Below, piece after piece: positions 7,408 through 15,150 of a DNA stretch of 64,000 bases; the first letter of the stretch is position 1; the number at the start of each line of letters is the position of its first letter. The stretch is from positions 1 through 64,000 of the forward strand of contig NZ_FOAS01000015.1 of the NCBI RefSeq assembly GCF_900109735.1, in the 5' to 3' direction. The notes below the pieces were generated by a model, which did not search any database, was not told the origin of the DNA, and saw only the letters and a list, made by a program, of their open reading frames with translations. Source of the stretch: Atopomonas hussainii. GTDB taxonomy: Bacteria > Pseudomonadota > Gammaproteobacteria > Pseudomonadales > Pseudomonadaceae. The position numbers and the translations under genes are program-made.

Positions 7408-9705
7408 TTATGGCTTGATGGCAATCCGCGGCTGCCATTTCAGCCAAGCGTCTTGGTATTCGTCGTGGAGAATAAACACTTCACCTTCACGCGCGGGGCC
7501 CTTTTGCTCGGCACCCTCTGGGGTGGCAAAAGCGATACCGCCTTCCACTAAGGTTTCCAGCGACTCGGCACGAATCTTAGTGCCGCGGAATAAGCTGAAA
7601 TCGACGCCGATACCGCTGACATTCCAGAACTTACTGCCCCGCGTTACCAAGGCGGCATATTTGGGCTGTACCAACACGTCGATCAGCACACGATCGGCAT
7701 TGGGCGCCAGTTTTACCCCTGTCACCTTACCCACTTGTACTTCGCGATAAGTGACTGGCACGCCTTCTTTGAGCGATGCACGCCGGGCGGTGCTGATGGT
7801 GATGCGTAGGCCCGCTTCACGCGCGGTCACTCCGGGCGCTTCGGCCAGCAGCTTGAACTGCTGTTCACGCGCACCGGGCTTAGCGGGCGGGCTAACTTCG
7901 ATGTAATTGCCGCCAACTAAGGTTTCCAAGTGTGCGGTGCGCACCAACCCTAGCTTGGGGCTTACCAGCCAAAATTGTGTGCCTTGCTGAGCAAAACGCT
8001 CCGGGTTTTCAATCATGCGCAGCGTCAGGCGTACCGACTTAAAGTTATCGCTCAGTTGCACGTCTTCGACGCTGCCAATATTCAGCCCCAGATAACGCAC
8101 CGGCATGCCAACACTCAGACCATCGCCACGCTCGGCGGTCAGTTCCAGCAGCATGCCTTCAAGCAGGGCCTGATCCGCACTGGCGTGCAAATCAAAGCGC
8201 GTGCCGTTGCCAACCCGTCCGGCATCGTCATCGGGGGTATCGAAAGCAATGCCCCCCGCCAACAAGCTCTGCAAGGATTCAGCCTTAAGCTCAATGCCGC
8301 TTAAGCCGCCCTTGAGGGTAACCCCGCTGGCATTCCAGAACCGCGATGACTTGTTCACCAAGCCGGCGTATTCCGGCTCGATATGCACGCCGACGACGAC
8401 TTTTTGCTGTCGTGACCCCAGCTGCACGCTGTTCACTGTACCCACCTGCAACTGGCGATAGAGCACCGGGCTACCGGCAGACAACGAGCCCACTTTGTCG
8501 GTGGTCACAATCAAATGCAGCCCCGGTGTGCGCACATCCAACGGCGGCGGCTTACGCAAGGCTTCGAACTCACGCTGCGGTTTATCACCTTTATTGCCGG
8601 GGCGGACGACCAGATAGTTACCTTTGAACAAGGCCTCCAGACCACTCACACCGGTCAGCGAGATCGACGGCCGTACCATCCAGAACTGCGTACCCTCGAC
8701 CATGTAGTCTTCGGTACGCGGGTTCATGTTCAGCTCCAACATGGCGCCTTGCAGGTCGTCATCCACATCCACCGACTTAACCAAACCGACCTGTACGCCC
8801 TGCCAGCGAATTGGCGTCACGCCTGGCTCTACCCCAGCAAACTCAGTCACATGCAGCTTGATGCGGATACCTACTTGCGCCGCGCTGAAGTCGTCATACA
8901 GCGAATACACTTTGCTCGGATCTGCTGCGGGGCTGTCTTTGCGGTGATCGGGCGTGGCAAAGGCAATACCACCGGCCAGCACGCTCATCAAAGATTCGGT
9001 GGTGACTTTAACGCCACTCAAACCAGCTTCAACCTCAACCCCACTGGCATTCCAAAACCGCGTGTGTTTGCGCACCAGATGGGCATATTCCGGCTTGATA
9101 ACAATGCCCACCAGAATGTTTTGCTCGTCCTCATCCAGCTCGTAGCCCTTCACTTGGCCGACTTGGATTTGCTTGTAATAAACCGGGGCGCCCTCTTCGA
9201 GCGAACCCAAGCGCGGGGTACGCAAGGTTAGGTGTAAGCCCGGCAGGTGATCTAACAGCGGCGGCGGCTCGGCCAGCGCGGTGAACTTGTCTTCAAACTG
9301 GCCCTTGCCCGGCTCGAAGGTGATGTAGTTACCGCTGACCAAGGTTTCTAGCCCCGTCACGCCGGCCAGTGAGACACGCGGCTTAACCAGCCAAAAGCGC
9401 GTGTCTTCAAGCAAGAAGTTTTCTGCCTGGCGCTCTACCTCTAGCGTGGCGCGCACGCCCTTTTGCTTGGGGTTAAGGCGTAAGTCTTTAACCTTGCCCA
9501 GCACCATGCCTTTGTAGATCAGCTCGGTTTTGCCAACCTGAATACCTTCGCCACTGGTGAAGTCGATGGTGACCATGATGCCGGCCGTGCTGTAAGCGCG
9601 CCAAACCAGCCACAGGCCAATGCCCAAGGCAATCAGTGGCAGCACCCAGATGGCAGACCACGTCGACGCTTTGCGTTTTTGCGGTTGCGGCAAGTTATTC
9701 GTCAT
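7408..9705 (-). CDS. pqiB: PqiB-family MCE protein with six MCE domains
   Basis: A 765-residue intermembrane lipid-transport protein. One N-terminal membrane anchor (about 17-37) is followed by six MCE/MlaD domains at about 42-133, 155-252, 278-369, 394-491, 516-607 and 630-730. Domains 1, 3 and 5 end in a GLEALxxGNY-like motif and domains 2, 4 and 6 in SLxxLxxGGIAFxTP, so a two-domain unit has apparently been tripled. E. coli PqiB has three MCE domains and LetB seven. The stacked rings should form a tunnel through the periplasm from inner to outer membrane. The start overlaps the preceding pqiA-type gene by 11 bases, with GAGGAAG as ribosome site. No pqiC lipoprotein gene follows. Confidence 0.92.
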   Translation of the reverse strand: MTNNLPQPQKRKASTWSAIWVLPLIALGIGLWLVWRAYSTAGIMVTIDFTSGEGIQVGKTELIYKGMVLGKVKDLRLNPKQKGVRATLEVERQAENFLLEDTRFWLVKPRVSLAGVTGLETLVSGNYITFEPGKGQFEDKFTALAEPPPLLDHLPGLHLTLRTPRLGSLEEGAPVYYKQIQVGQVKGYELDEDEQNILVGIVIKPEYAHLVRKHTRFWNASGVEVEAGLSGVKVTTESLMSVLAGGIAFATPDHRKDSPAADPSKVYSLYDDFSAAQVGIRIKLHVTEFAGVEPGVTPIRWQGVQVGLVKSVDVDDDLQGAMLELNMNPRTEDYMVEGTQFWMVRPSISLTGVSGLEALFKGNYLVVRPGNKGDKPQREFEALRKPPPLDVRTPGLHLIVTTDKVGSLSAGSPVLYRQLQVGTVNSVQLGSRQQKVVVGVHIEPEYAGLVNKSSRFWNASGVTLKGGLSGIELKAESLQSLLAGGIAFDTPDDDAGRVGNGTRFDLHASADQALLEGMLLELTAERGDGLSVGMPVRYLGLNIGSVEDVQLSDNFKSVRLTLRMIENPERFAQQGTQFWLVSPKLGLVRTAHLETLVGGNYIEVSPPAKPGAREQQFKLLAEAPGVTAREAGLRITISTARRASLKEGVPVTYREVQVGKVTGVKLAPNADRVLIDVLVQPKYAALVTRGSKFWNVSGIGVDFSLFRGTKIRAESLETLVEGGIAFATPEGAEQKGPAREGEVFILHDEYQDAWLKWQPRIAIKP

Positions 9706-10330
9706 GGTCTTCCTCAGACTCGGTGTTATCCCAAATTAACCGTGGATCAAACGAGATGGCCGCCAACATGGTCAAAATCACCACCAAGGCAAAGGCCACG
9801 GCGCCCATGCCGGCGGTGATCTGCGCGATGCTGCCGAAGTTCACCAAGGCCACCAAGATGGCGATGACGAACACATCCAGCATGGACCAGCGACCAATCC
9901 ACTCAATAAAGCGATACATCACCCCGCGTTGCCGGGCCGATAACGGCTGATGGCGCTGCACCGAATACAGCAGCAAGCCCATGCCGACCAACTTGAACGT
10001 GGGCACCAAAATACTGGCCACGAAAACCACAATGGCGATTGGCACCATGTCGTAATGAATCAATGCAATGACCCCCGACATGATGGTGTCGCCGCTGCCT
10101 TTGCCAAACGAGCTGACCACCATGATCGGCAGCAGATTGGCCGGGATGTACAAAATCGCGGCGGTGATCAACAGCGCCCACGTGCGCGCCAAACTGCCCG
10201 GGCGCCGCGGATAAACCGGCGCATGGCAACGCGTGCAAATCTGCCCGGCCTCGGGGTTATCCGGGTCTTGCCGGTTAACCGCGTGGCACTCTAGACAAAG
10301 CATGAAGCCAGCATCAATCGCACGCTTCAT
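9695..10330 (-). CDS. PqiA-family half protein (second)
   Basis: A 211-residue integral membrane protein matching one half of E. coli PqiA or LetA. It begins with a rubredoxin-like zinc ribbon (CLECH near residue 12 and CTRCH near 32), followed by about four transmembrane helices including LLITAAILYIPANLLPIM, a family hallmark. It lacks the second ribbon-plus-helices half, which is encoded by the preceding gene. It is expected to sit in the inner membrane and hand lipids to the PqiB tunnel. It overlaps the upstream gene by 17 bases and pqiB by 11, so the three are one translationally coupled operon. GAGGTG lies just before the ATG. Confidence 0.88.
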   Translation of the reverse strand: MKRAIDAGFMLCLECHAVNRQDPDNPEAGQICTRCHAPVYPRRPGSLARTWALLITAAILYIPANLLPIMVVSSFGKGSGDTIMSGVIALIHYDMVPIAIVVFVASILVPTFKLVGMGLLLYSVQRHQPLSARQRGVMYRFIEWIGRWSMLDVFVIAILVALVNFGSIAQITAGMGAVAFALVVILTMLAAISFDPRLIWDNTESEEDHDE

Positions 10331-11003
10331 CCATCACCTCATCGACCTGTTGCTCAGTACGCAGCTCATCGAGCATTTCCCACACTTGGTGCTCACTCAT
10401 GGTGGCTTCCAGCCAGATTTGGCAAACCAATAGACCAATAAAGCACACCAAACCCACGCCCATGCTGAGGTCGCCCAGATCCACCATCTTCACGATGCTG
10501 ACCAGCACGCCAAACATGTACACCTCAAGCATGCCCCACTCACGCATTTGGTGATAAATGCGGTACAGCCACAAGGCAAAACCTGCGGGCAGCTTTAATT
10601 GCAGGGTCAACAGCACCCAGCCCTGACACAGCAACTTGAGCAGCGGAATCAACATGCTGGAGAGAAAAACGATCAGCGCCACCAGCGCCATCTCGCTTTG
10701 GTACAGCGCCAGCACCGCGCTCCACACCGTTTCGTTATTGTGCTGCCCCAATAAACCCAAGCTCATGATGGGCATAAAGTTAGCCGGCACAAACAGCAGC
10801 AAGGCCGCCAACACCAGCGCCAAGCTGCGCGTGAGCATATTGGCTTGGTGGTGATACAGCTCAAAACCACAGCGCGGGCACTGGGCTTTCTCGCCATCGG
10901 CCAAATGCATCTTCGCCATCAGCAGATCGCACTCATGGCAAATCACCAGCTGCTCGGGAGCAAGCTGCTTAAGCGCATCTGGGCTGGGAGGCGATTCACT
11001 CAT
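10314..11003 (-). CDS. PqiA-family half protein (first)
   Basis: A 229-residue membrane protein, first gene of the pqi operon. The start at 11003 (MSESPPSPD) removes an upstream extension with no family similarity. The zinc-ribbon cysteines are CHEC at about residues 22-25 and CPRC near 42-45. They are followed by four hydrophobic helices including LLFVPANFMPIMSLGLLG, equivalent to the PANLLPIM segment in the next gene. It is therefore the first half of a split PqiA, or a paralogue arising by duplication. It probably acts with the second half and PqiB in lipid or stress-related membrane transport. Overlaps the next gene by 17 bases. Confidence 0.87.
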   Translation of the reverse strand: MSESPPSPDALKQLAPEQLVICHECDLLMAKMHLADGEKAQCPRCGFELYHHQANMLTRSLALVLAALLLFVPANFMPIMSLGLLGQHNNETVWSAVLALYQSEMALVALIVFLSSMLIPLLKLLCQGWVLLTLQLKLPAGFALWLYRIYHQMREWGMLEVYMFGVLVSIVKMVDLGDLSMGVGLVCFIGLLVCQIWLEATMSEHQVWEMLDELRTEQQVDEVMDEACD

Positions 11004-11114
11004 ATGAAAATGTCCAACGTCAGCCAAACGGCTAAAGCGGCAAGATGGGGCGGATAGCTTACCTGATACGCCTGGCAAACTCAGCACAAGCCCGATTGCC
11101 GCACAGCACAACGC

Positions 11115-12131
11115 TTAAGCCTTCGCCGTGGCGTAGCTTTTAACAAACTTATAAAACGAACTGGGCTCGGCAAAACCGAGCTGTTCATGCATATCCGCAA
11201 CCGGTTTAGCCCCCGCGAGTAACGCGTGATACTGCTCTAACCTTACCTGCCTAAGCAGCTCACTGTAGGTGGCGCCTTCCCGCTTAAGCCGTCTAAACAG
11301 GGTCGAGCGGCTCATGTGCAGTGCTGCGCAGCAAGCGTCAATTCGCGCGTAATGGGCAAGGTCGGCACGCAGTAAGTGCTGCAACCGGGCGGTTAGCGTC
11401 TGCGCGGTTAATCCCTCGCTGGCCAAGGCTTTTGCTTTGCCGGCCAACAGTTGACGCATGTAGGCATTAGCCGCGCCTACCGGGTAAGTCAGTATCTCTG
11501 GCGCAAAACACACGCTAAAACCGCTGCCCTGCTGGATGTCACAAGCAAAGTGATCTTTCAGCAGCGCCACATACGGCGCATAAGCCGACGAAACCCTCAA
11601 ACAGCGCGGTTTAATCGCCAGCCCCGACAAATGCTTAACCCAGCACGATAATGCCGAGGCGCTACGCAGCAGCGCCACAGCCGGATAAGCCTGTGCACCC
11701 GCCAATTGCAGGTGGATCAACAACGCGTCTTTTTCTAACGACACCTGCCAGCGCTCTGAGGGGTTCAGCAGCGCGCTATTGCTCGTAAAGGTATCCAGCG
11801 CATCACCTAAGGTGGCGCAGTGGCTAAGCCAATTAGCCAACACACCAATGCTGTCGGCATGCACAACGCTGCCTATCGCCAAGGCATGCTGCGCGGCAAT
11901 CTCGCCAGACTCGCGTTGCTCCAGTGTTTGCCACAACCAGAGCAGATAACGCTCAGCCAAACGCTGCTCCTGCACCGGTGGGGTCGCAGGTTCGCCACGC
12001 CGCCAAGCGAGATAGCGCTGCTGTAAGTCCACCGAGCAGAGCGCGAGCTCATCGACGGCAATAACCCGACGCACGATGAGCTCGTGCGCCAAATCCAATA
12101 CGGCGATGGCCGAGACACTCGTTACAGACAT
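11115..12131 (-). CDS. AraC-family regulator with Arabinose_bd-type sensor domain
   Basis: A 338-residue regulator. The N-terminal two thirds (about 15-200) resemble the ligand-binding domain found in OruR/ArgR-like AraC proteins. The C-terminal 80 residues hold the double helix-turn-helix, with ACCAALHMSRSTLFRRLKREG and the terminal LGFAEPSSFYKFVKSY motif, slightly altered from the common F-x-R-A-F-K-R-W. The start at 12131 has AGGAG about 11 bases upstream; an upstream in-frame ATG at 12164 lacks one. It diverges from the PNPOx-like gene across 113 bp and probably controls it. Confidence 0.85.
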   Translation of the reverse strand: MSVTSVSAIAVLDLAHELIVRRVIAVDELALCSVDLQQRYLAWRRGEPATPPVQEQRLAERYLLWLWQTLEQRESGEIAAQHALAIGSVVHADSIGVLANWLSHCATLGDALDTFTSNSALLNPSERWQVSLEKDALLIHLQLAGAQAYPAVALLRSASALSCWVKHLSGLAIKPRCLRVSSAYAPYVALLKDHFACDIQQGSGFSVCFAPEILTYPVGAANAYMRQLLAGKAKALASEGLTAQTLTARLQHLLRADLAHYARIDACCAALHMSRSTLFRRLKREGATYSELLRQVRLEQYHALLAGAKPVADMHEQLGFAEPSSFYKFVKSYATAKA

Positions 12132-12244
12132 AGCGACGGCACTGCTCCTATAAGTTGCAACCATTTTCCACGTGCATGACACCAAACAACAAAGCCGTTT
12201 CGCCAGCAAGACTCATGCTGCATGCAAACCAGAGGAGCAAACCG

Positions 12245-13210
12245 ATGACTGGCGATCTGCGCACTGAGCAAGCGTTAAGAACAATTATCCCCAACTACCC
12301 CAGCGTCTTAGATAGACGCATTCTGCCCAACCTAGACCGGCACTGTTTGGACTTTATCCGCTGCAGCCAAGTCGCCGTGTTCTGTAGTGCCGGCACGCAA
12401 AACGACTTCACCTTGCTGAGCTGCCAAGACAACCTTAGCGCACAGACCAACAGCCTTTGCTTTAGCCTCAGTAGCGCGCCAACTGACCACGCGCCTGACA
12501 GCAAGGCGGCCAGTTTAATCTTCTTAGTGGCCGGTATCGGCCATGTATTGCGCGTCAATGGCCGCGCACGCTGGCAGCACGAGCGGCTGACCGTCGCTGT
12601 TGAGCAGGCCTACTTTCACTGCGCCAGAGCGGCCACCCGAGCGCAGTTGTGGACGCCTGAACACAGCGAAAATGCCTTAGCCGCCGACACGCTAGAGGCA
12701 GTTCTGCAACGCTCGCCTTATCTAATTCTGAAAAGTGAAGACGCCCAAGGACATACCGATCTATCGCCGCGCGGCGGGCAAGTTTTTGCGCAAGCCGATG
12801 GCAGCCTGTTTCTACCCGAGCGAGCCGGCAATAAAGTGGCCAAAAGCCTGCGCAATATTTTGCAAACCCAGCGCGCGTCTTTATTGCTGTTTATTCCCGG
12901 GCACGCGTGGCTCTGCGCCATTGATGCCGAAGCGCGGCTATCCGCCGAGCCTGCCTTATTGCGTAGCAGCATTGAGCACGGTGTGCAGCCCAAGCTGGGG
13001 CTTGTCTTACGCGATATTCACTGGCGCCTCTGGCAAGAGCCCGCTATCGAACAAAGCGGCCTGTGGCGCGCGCCGTCAGCGGCGCACAGCGCACAGCTCA
13101 CGCCATTTCCTAAAGTGCTCGCCGAACACATGCATGGCCAAGGCTTACTCGGCATAGCGAGTCATTACGTGGTGAAAACTATCGTTAAACGGGACATGCA
13201 AAATCTATAA
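12245..13210 (+). CDS. Pyridoxamine-phosphate-oxidase-like flavin-binding-fold protein
   Basis: A 321-residue protein with start at 12245 set by AGAGGAG eight bases upstream. The central part reads HTDLSPRGGQVFA, then LFLPERAGNKVAKSLRNIL and SLLLFIPGH, the pattern of the split-barrel PNPOx-like family (MSMEG_1061 type), where it lines FMN. An earlier segment, LIFLVAGIGHVLRVNGRA then AYFHCARAATRAQLW (about 95-145), looks like the second half of the same fold, so the protein may be two fused barrels. The N-terminal flavin-contact region is poorly conserved. Likely redox or flavin-dependent, substrate unknown. Divergent from the AraC regulator. Confidence 0.7.
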   Translation: MTGDLRTEQALRTIIPNYPSVLDRRILPNLDRHCLDFIRCSQVAVFCSAGTQNDFTLLSCQDNLSAQTNSLCFSLSSAPTDHAPDSKAASLIFLVAGIGHVLRVNGRARWQHERLTVAVEQAYFHCARAATRAQLWTPEHSENALAADTLEAVLQRSPYLILKSEDAQGHTDLSPRGGQVFAQADGSLFLPERAGNKVAKSLRNILQTQRASLLLFIPGHAWLCAIDAEARLSAEPALLRSSIEHGVQPKLGLVLRDIHWRLWQEPAIEQSGLWRAPSAAHSAQLTPFPKVLAEHMHGQGLLGIASHYVVKTIVKRDMQNL

Positions 13211-13249
13211 AAGCCCACAGCATTGACGCCAGCGCGGCGCTGAAGAATA

Positions 13250-13265
13250 CTGTATATAAATACAG
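13250..13265. promoter_or_regulatory. LexA (SOS) box of umuD
   Basis: CTGTATATAAATACAG is a near-perfect SOS box, differing from CTG-TATATATA-CAG at one position in the core. It lies 15 bp before the umuD ATG. A candidate TTGACG (13223-13228) with AATACT (13246-13251) at 17-bp spacing puts the box over the -10 element, which suits LexA repression. Confidence 0.9.
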
Positions 13266-13280
13266 ATAAAGAGTTATCGC

Positions 13281-13715
13281 ATGCCTGCCTTTGCCCGCTT
13301 CCATGCCCGCGCCTGCCCCGACAGCCAACTCAGCCTGCCTTTGTATGTCAGCCGTGTGCCGGCTGGCTTCCCCAGCGCAGCGGATGATTTCAGCGACCAA
13401 CGGATTGACTTCAACGAGCTGCTGATCCGCCGTGAAGAGCAGTGCTTCTGCGTGCAAGTACAGGGCAACTCGATGCAAGGCGTGGGGATTTTCTCTGGCG
13501 ATTTGCTGGTGGTCGACCGCAGCCTGATCGCCCGCCCCGGCGATATCGTGGTCGCCGCCATCAACGATGAGGCCTTGGTCAAAGAGCTAATTCAGCAAGA
13601 CGGTCTGCACTATTTAAAGTCGCATCACCCTGATTATCCGCCCATCGCCATCGCCGGCGACAACGATGTCAGCATCTGGGGAGTGGTGTGCCACTGCATT
13701 CATTCGCTACGCTGA
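13281..13715 (+). CDS. umuD: UmuD-like SOS mutagenesis peptidase subunit
   Basis: A 144-residue LexA/UmuD-type S24 protein. The self-cleavage site is Ala28-Gly29 (RVPAGFPS). Catalytic Ser64 (GNSMQG) and Lys101 (EALVKEL) match the spacing of E. coli Ser60 and Lys97. There is no DNA-binding domain, so it is UmuD rather than LexA. After RecA-stimulated cleavage UmuD' normally joins UmuC to make Pol V. No umuC follows; the next gene is unrelated. It is preceded by a strong LexA box. The ribosome site is weak (AAAGAG). Confidence 0.92.
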   Translation: MPAFARFHARACPDSQLSLPLYVSRVPAGFPSAADDFSDQRIDFNELLIRREEQCFCVQVQGNSMQGVGIFSGDLLVVDRSLIARPGDIVVAAINDEALVKELIQQDGLHYLKSHHPDYPPIAIAGDNDVSIWGVVCHCIHSLR

Positions 13716-13745
13716 AAGCAACTTTCCTATGCCTGCGAGGTTGGC

Positions 13746-14258
13746 ATGATCCGTTTGTGTGTTGCTGCGTTGTGCACCTTCAGCCTGTTAGCCCACGCTG
13801 GCGAGCGTGATGTGTGGGGCTATCAAGAGCGTGCGTTACTGCCGGAGCTTAATCATAGCGTGCAAGCCAAGCTGGATACCGGCGCCCTCACCGCCAGCCT
13901 GCATGCGCTGGATATCGAAGTCTTCGAACGCGATGGCGAAGAGTGGGTACGTTTTCGCACCGGTACAGGCAAAAAAATGCTCAGCGTCGAACGCCCGCTG
14001 GAAAAACACAGCCGCATCAAGCGACGTAGCGACGACCTCACCGAAGAGCATGAAAAAAGCTACAGCCGCCGCCCCGTGGTGCTGCTGCCCATTTGTATTG
14101 GCAACCACTTAGAAACCATTCCAGTGAACTTGGTTGACCGTGGCCGCTTTCTGTATCCACTGCTGATTGGCCGTGAAGGCTTGGAGCAGTTCAATGTGCT
14201 GATCCACCCCGGCGAGCACCATTTAGCCAAAAAGCCCAAGTGCGCCCCGACTAAGTAA
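13746..14258 (+). CDS. Periplasmic retropepsin-like (Zn_protease/PF05618) protein
   Basis: A 170-residue protein with a cleavable signal peptide (cut near AHA-G, residue 18/19). It belongs to the family once called ATP-dependent zinc protease, often found beside rimK. The KLDTGALTAS stretch holds Asp44-Thr45-Gly46, a retropepsin-type aspartic protease triad, and later LLPICIGN and LLIGREGLEQFNVLIHP are family signatures. It is probably a periplasmic aspartic protease or a processing factor; no rimK gene lies nearby. It starts 30 bp after umuD and could be read from the SOS promoter. Confidence 0.82.
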   Translation: MIRLCVAALCTFSLLAHAGERDVWGYQERALLPELNHSVQAKLDTGALTASLHALDIEVFERDGEEWVRFRTGTGKKMLSVERPLEKHSRIKRRSDDLTEEHEKSYSRRPVVLLPICIGNHLETIPVNLVDRGRFLYPLLIGREGLEQFNVLIHPGEHHLAKKPKCAPTK

Positions 14259-14339
14259 CCCAAGCACGCCAGCGCCTGCACTTGCCCGCAAGAAGGCGCT
14301 TCCGTAGCCTTGGCAACTTGACCGCGCAAGGACCCTCGC

Positions 14340-15047
14340 ATGTCTGCCCCATTTCGCACCCTGATTGCCCTGTCGGCCAGCACCTTATTGGCCGGCTGCT
14401 CACTGTTTAGCACCGAAGAACCGGTCGCCACCAAACCCAGTAGCCGCCTACAAGGCCACCTCACCTGGACCAACCAGCAGCACACCTTCACCCCCTGCAA
14501 AGAAGGCCGCACCTTCTGGGTGGAAGATGGCAGCCAGCAGTTGGAACAAGCGTTCTGGAGCCTCGCCCCCGGCAGCGGCATGCAAGTGTTTGCGGATTTA
14601 AGCGGCGAGCTAAAAGCCAAACCGCGCCAAGGCGAAGGCATGCGTAGCGATGGCTTGTTTAGCGTTAGCCAAGTGCACCGTGTCAGTGGCGAAGGCCACG
14701 GCTGTGAAGACCTGAACTTTATCGCTACCCTGTGGCGCGCCAGCGGCAACGAGCCGAGCTGGAACATGCGTGTTGGCCGCCGTGGCATGCAGCTTGAGCG
14801 CATCGGCTTTCCGGCCCTCGCCCTGCCCTACATTGTGGAGGCCGTACCCGGCGGCGTGACCAGCTACAGCAGCGAAGCCAATGGGCAAAGCATTGAGCTG
14901 AGCCTGTCGCCCGGCGAGTGTCGCGACAGCATGAGCGGTAACTTCAGTAACTGGCAGGCACGCCTGACCATTGGCGACACCGTGCAGCAAGGCTGCGCCT
15001 ACCCCGGCGCCTTAGAAACCCCGGCCGCGCCACAGCACGACGAATAA
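14340..15047 (+). CDS. Lipoprotein of the COG3650 type
   Basis: A 235-residue lipoprotein. Signal peptide with lipobox LLAGC, lipidated Cys20. The C-terminal half carries SGNEPSWNMRVGRRGMQLER at about 138-157, typical of COG3650/DUF-type bacterial lipoproteins, followed by a beta-rich region and two Cys (PGECRDSMSG and QGCAYPG) that can form a disulfide. An earlier domain (about 38-125) begins with a HLTWTNQQHTFTPC strand. Function unknown; probably an envelope-attached beta-barrel-fold protein. AAGGA precedes the ATG by eight bases. Confidence 0.8.
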   Translation: MSAPFRTLIALSASTLLAGCSLFSTEEPVATKPSSRLQGHLTWTNQQHTFTPCKEGRTFWVEDGSQQLEQAFWSLAPGSGMQVFADLSGELKAKPRQGEGMRSDGLFSVSQVHRVSGEGHGCEDLNFIATLWRASGNEPSWNMRVGRRGMQLERIGFPALALPYIVEAVPGGVTSYSSEANGQSIELSLSPGECRDSMSGNFSNWQARLTIGDTVQQGCAYPGALETPAAPQHDE

Positions 15048-15055
15048 CCGCCCAG

Positions 15056-15088
15056 CAGGGCTATGCTGATCAGTATCGGCATGCCCTG
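15056..15088 (+). terminator. Possible terminator after the COG3650 lipoprotein gene
   Basis: CAGGGC-T-ATGC pairs with GCAT-GCCCTG (one bulged T, 12-base loop). The T-rich tract CTTTTGCTTTTT begins about eight bases later, which is far for a classical terminator. Confidence 0.4.
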
Positions 15089-15150
15089 CATCAAGCTTTT
15101 GCTTTTTCAGGCATGCCAAGCTCAGACCATTACTGTGCAAGGAGCCTGTT

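Noticed and set aside
8515-9231. 238-codon open frame opposite pqiB
   Set aside because: Antisense to three clear MCE domains; no recognisable protein features.
10845-11057. Short plus-strand frame upstream of the first pqiA-type gene
   Set aside because: Overlaps the coding start on the other strand and shows no protein features.
14060-14803. 247-codon minus-strand frame across two lipoprotein-region genes
   Set aside because: It spans the gap between two well-supported plus-strand genes and has no domain or start signal.
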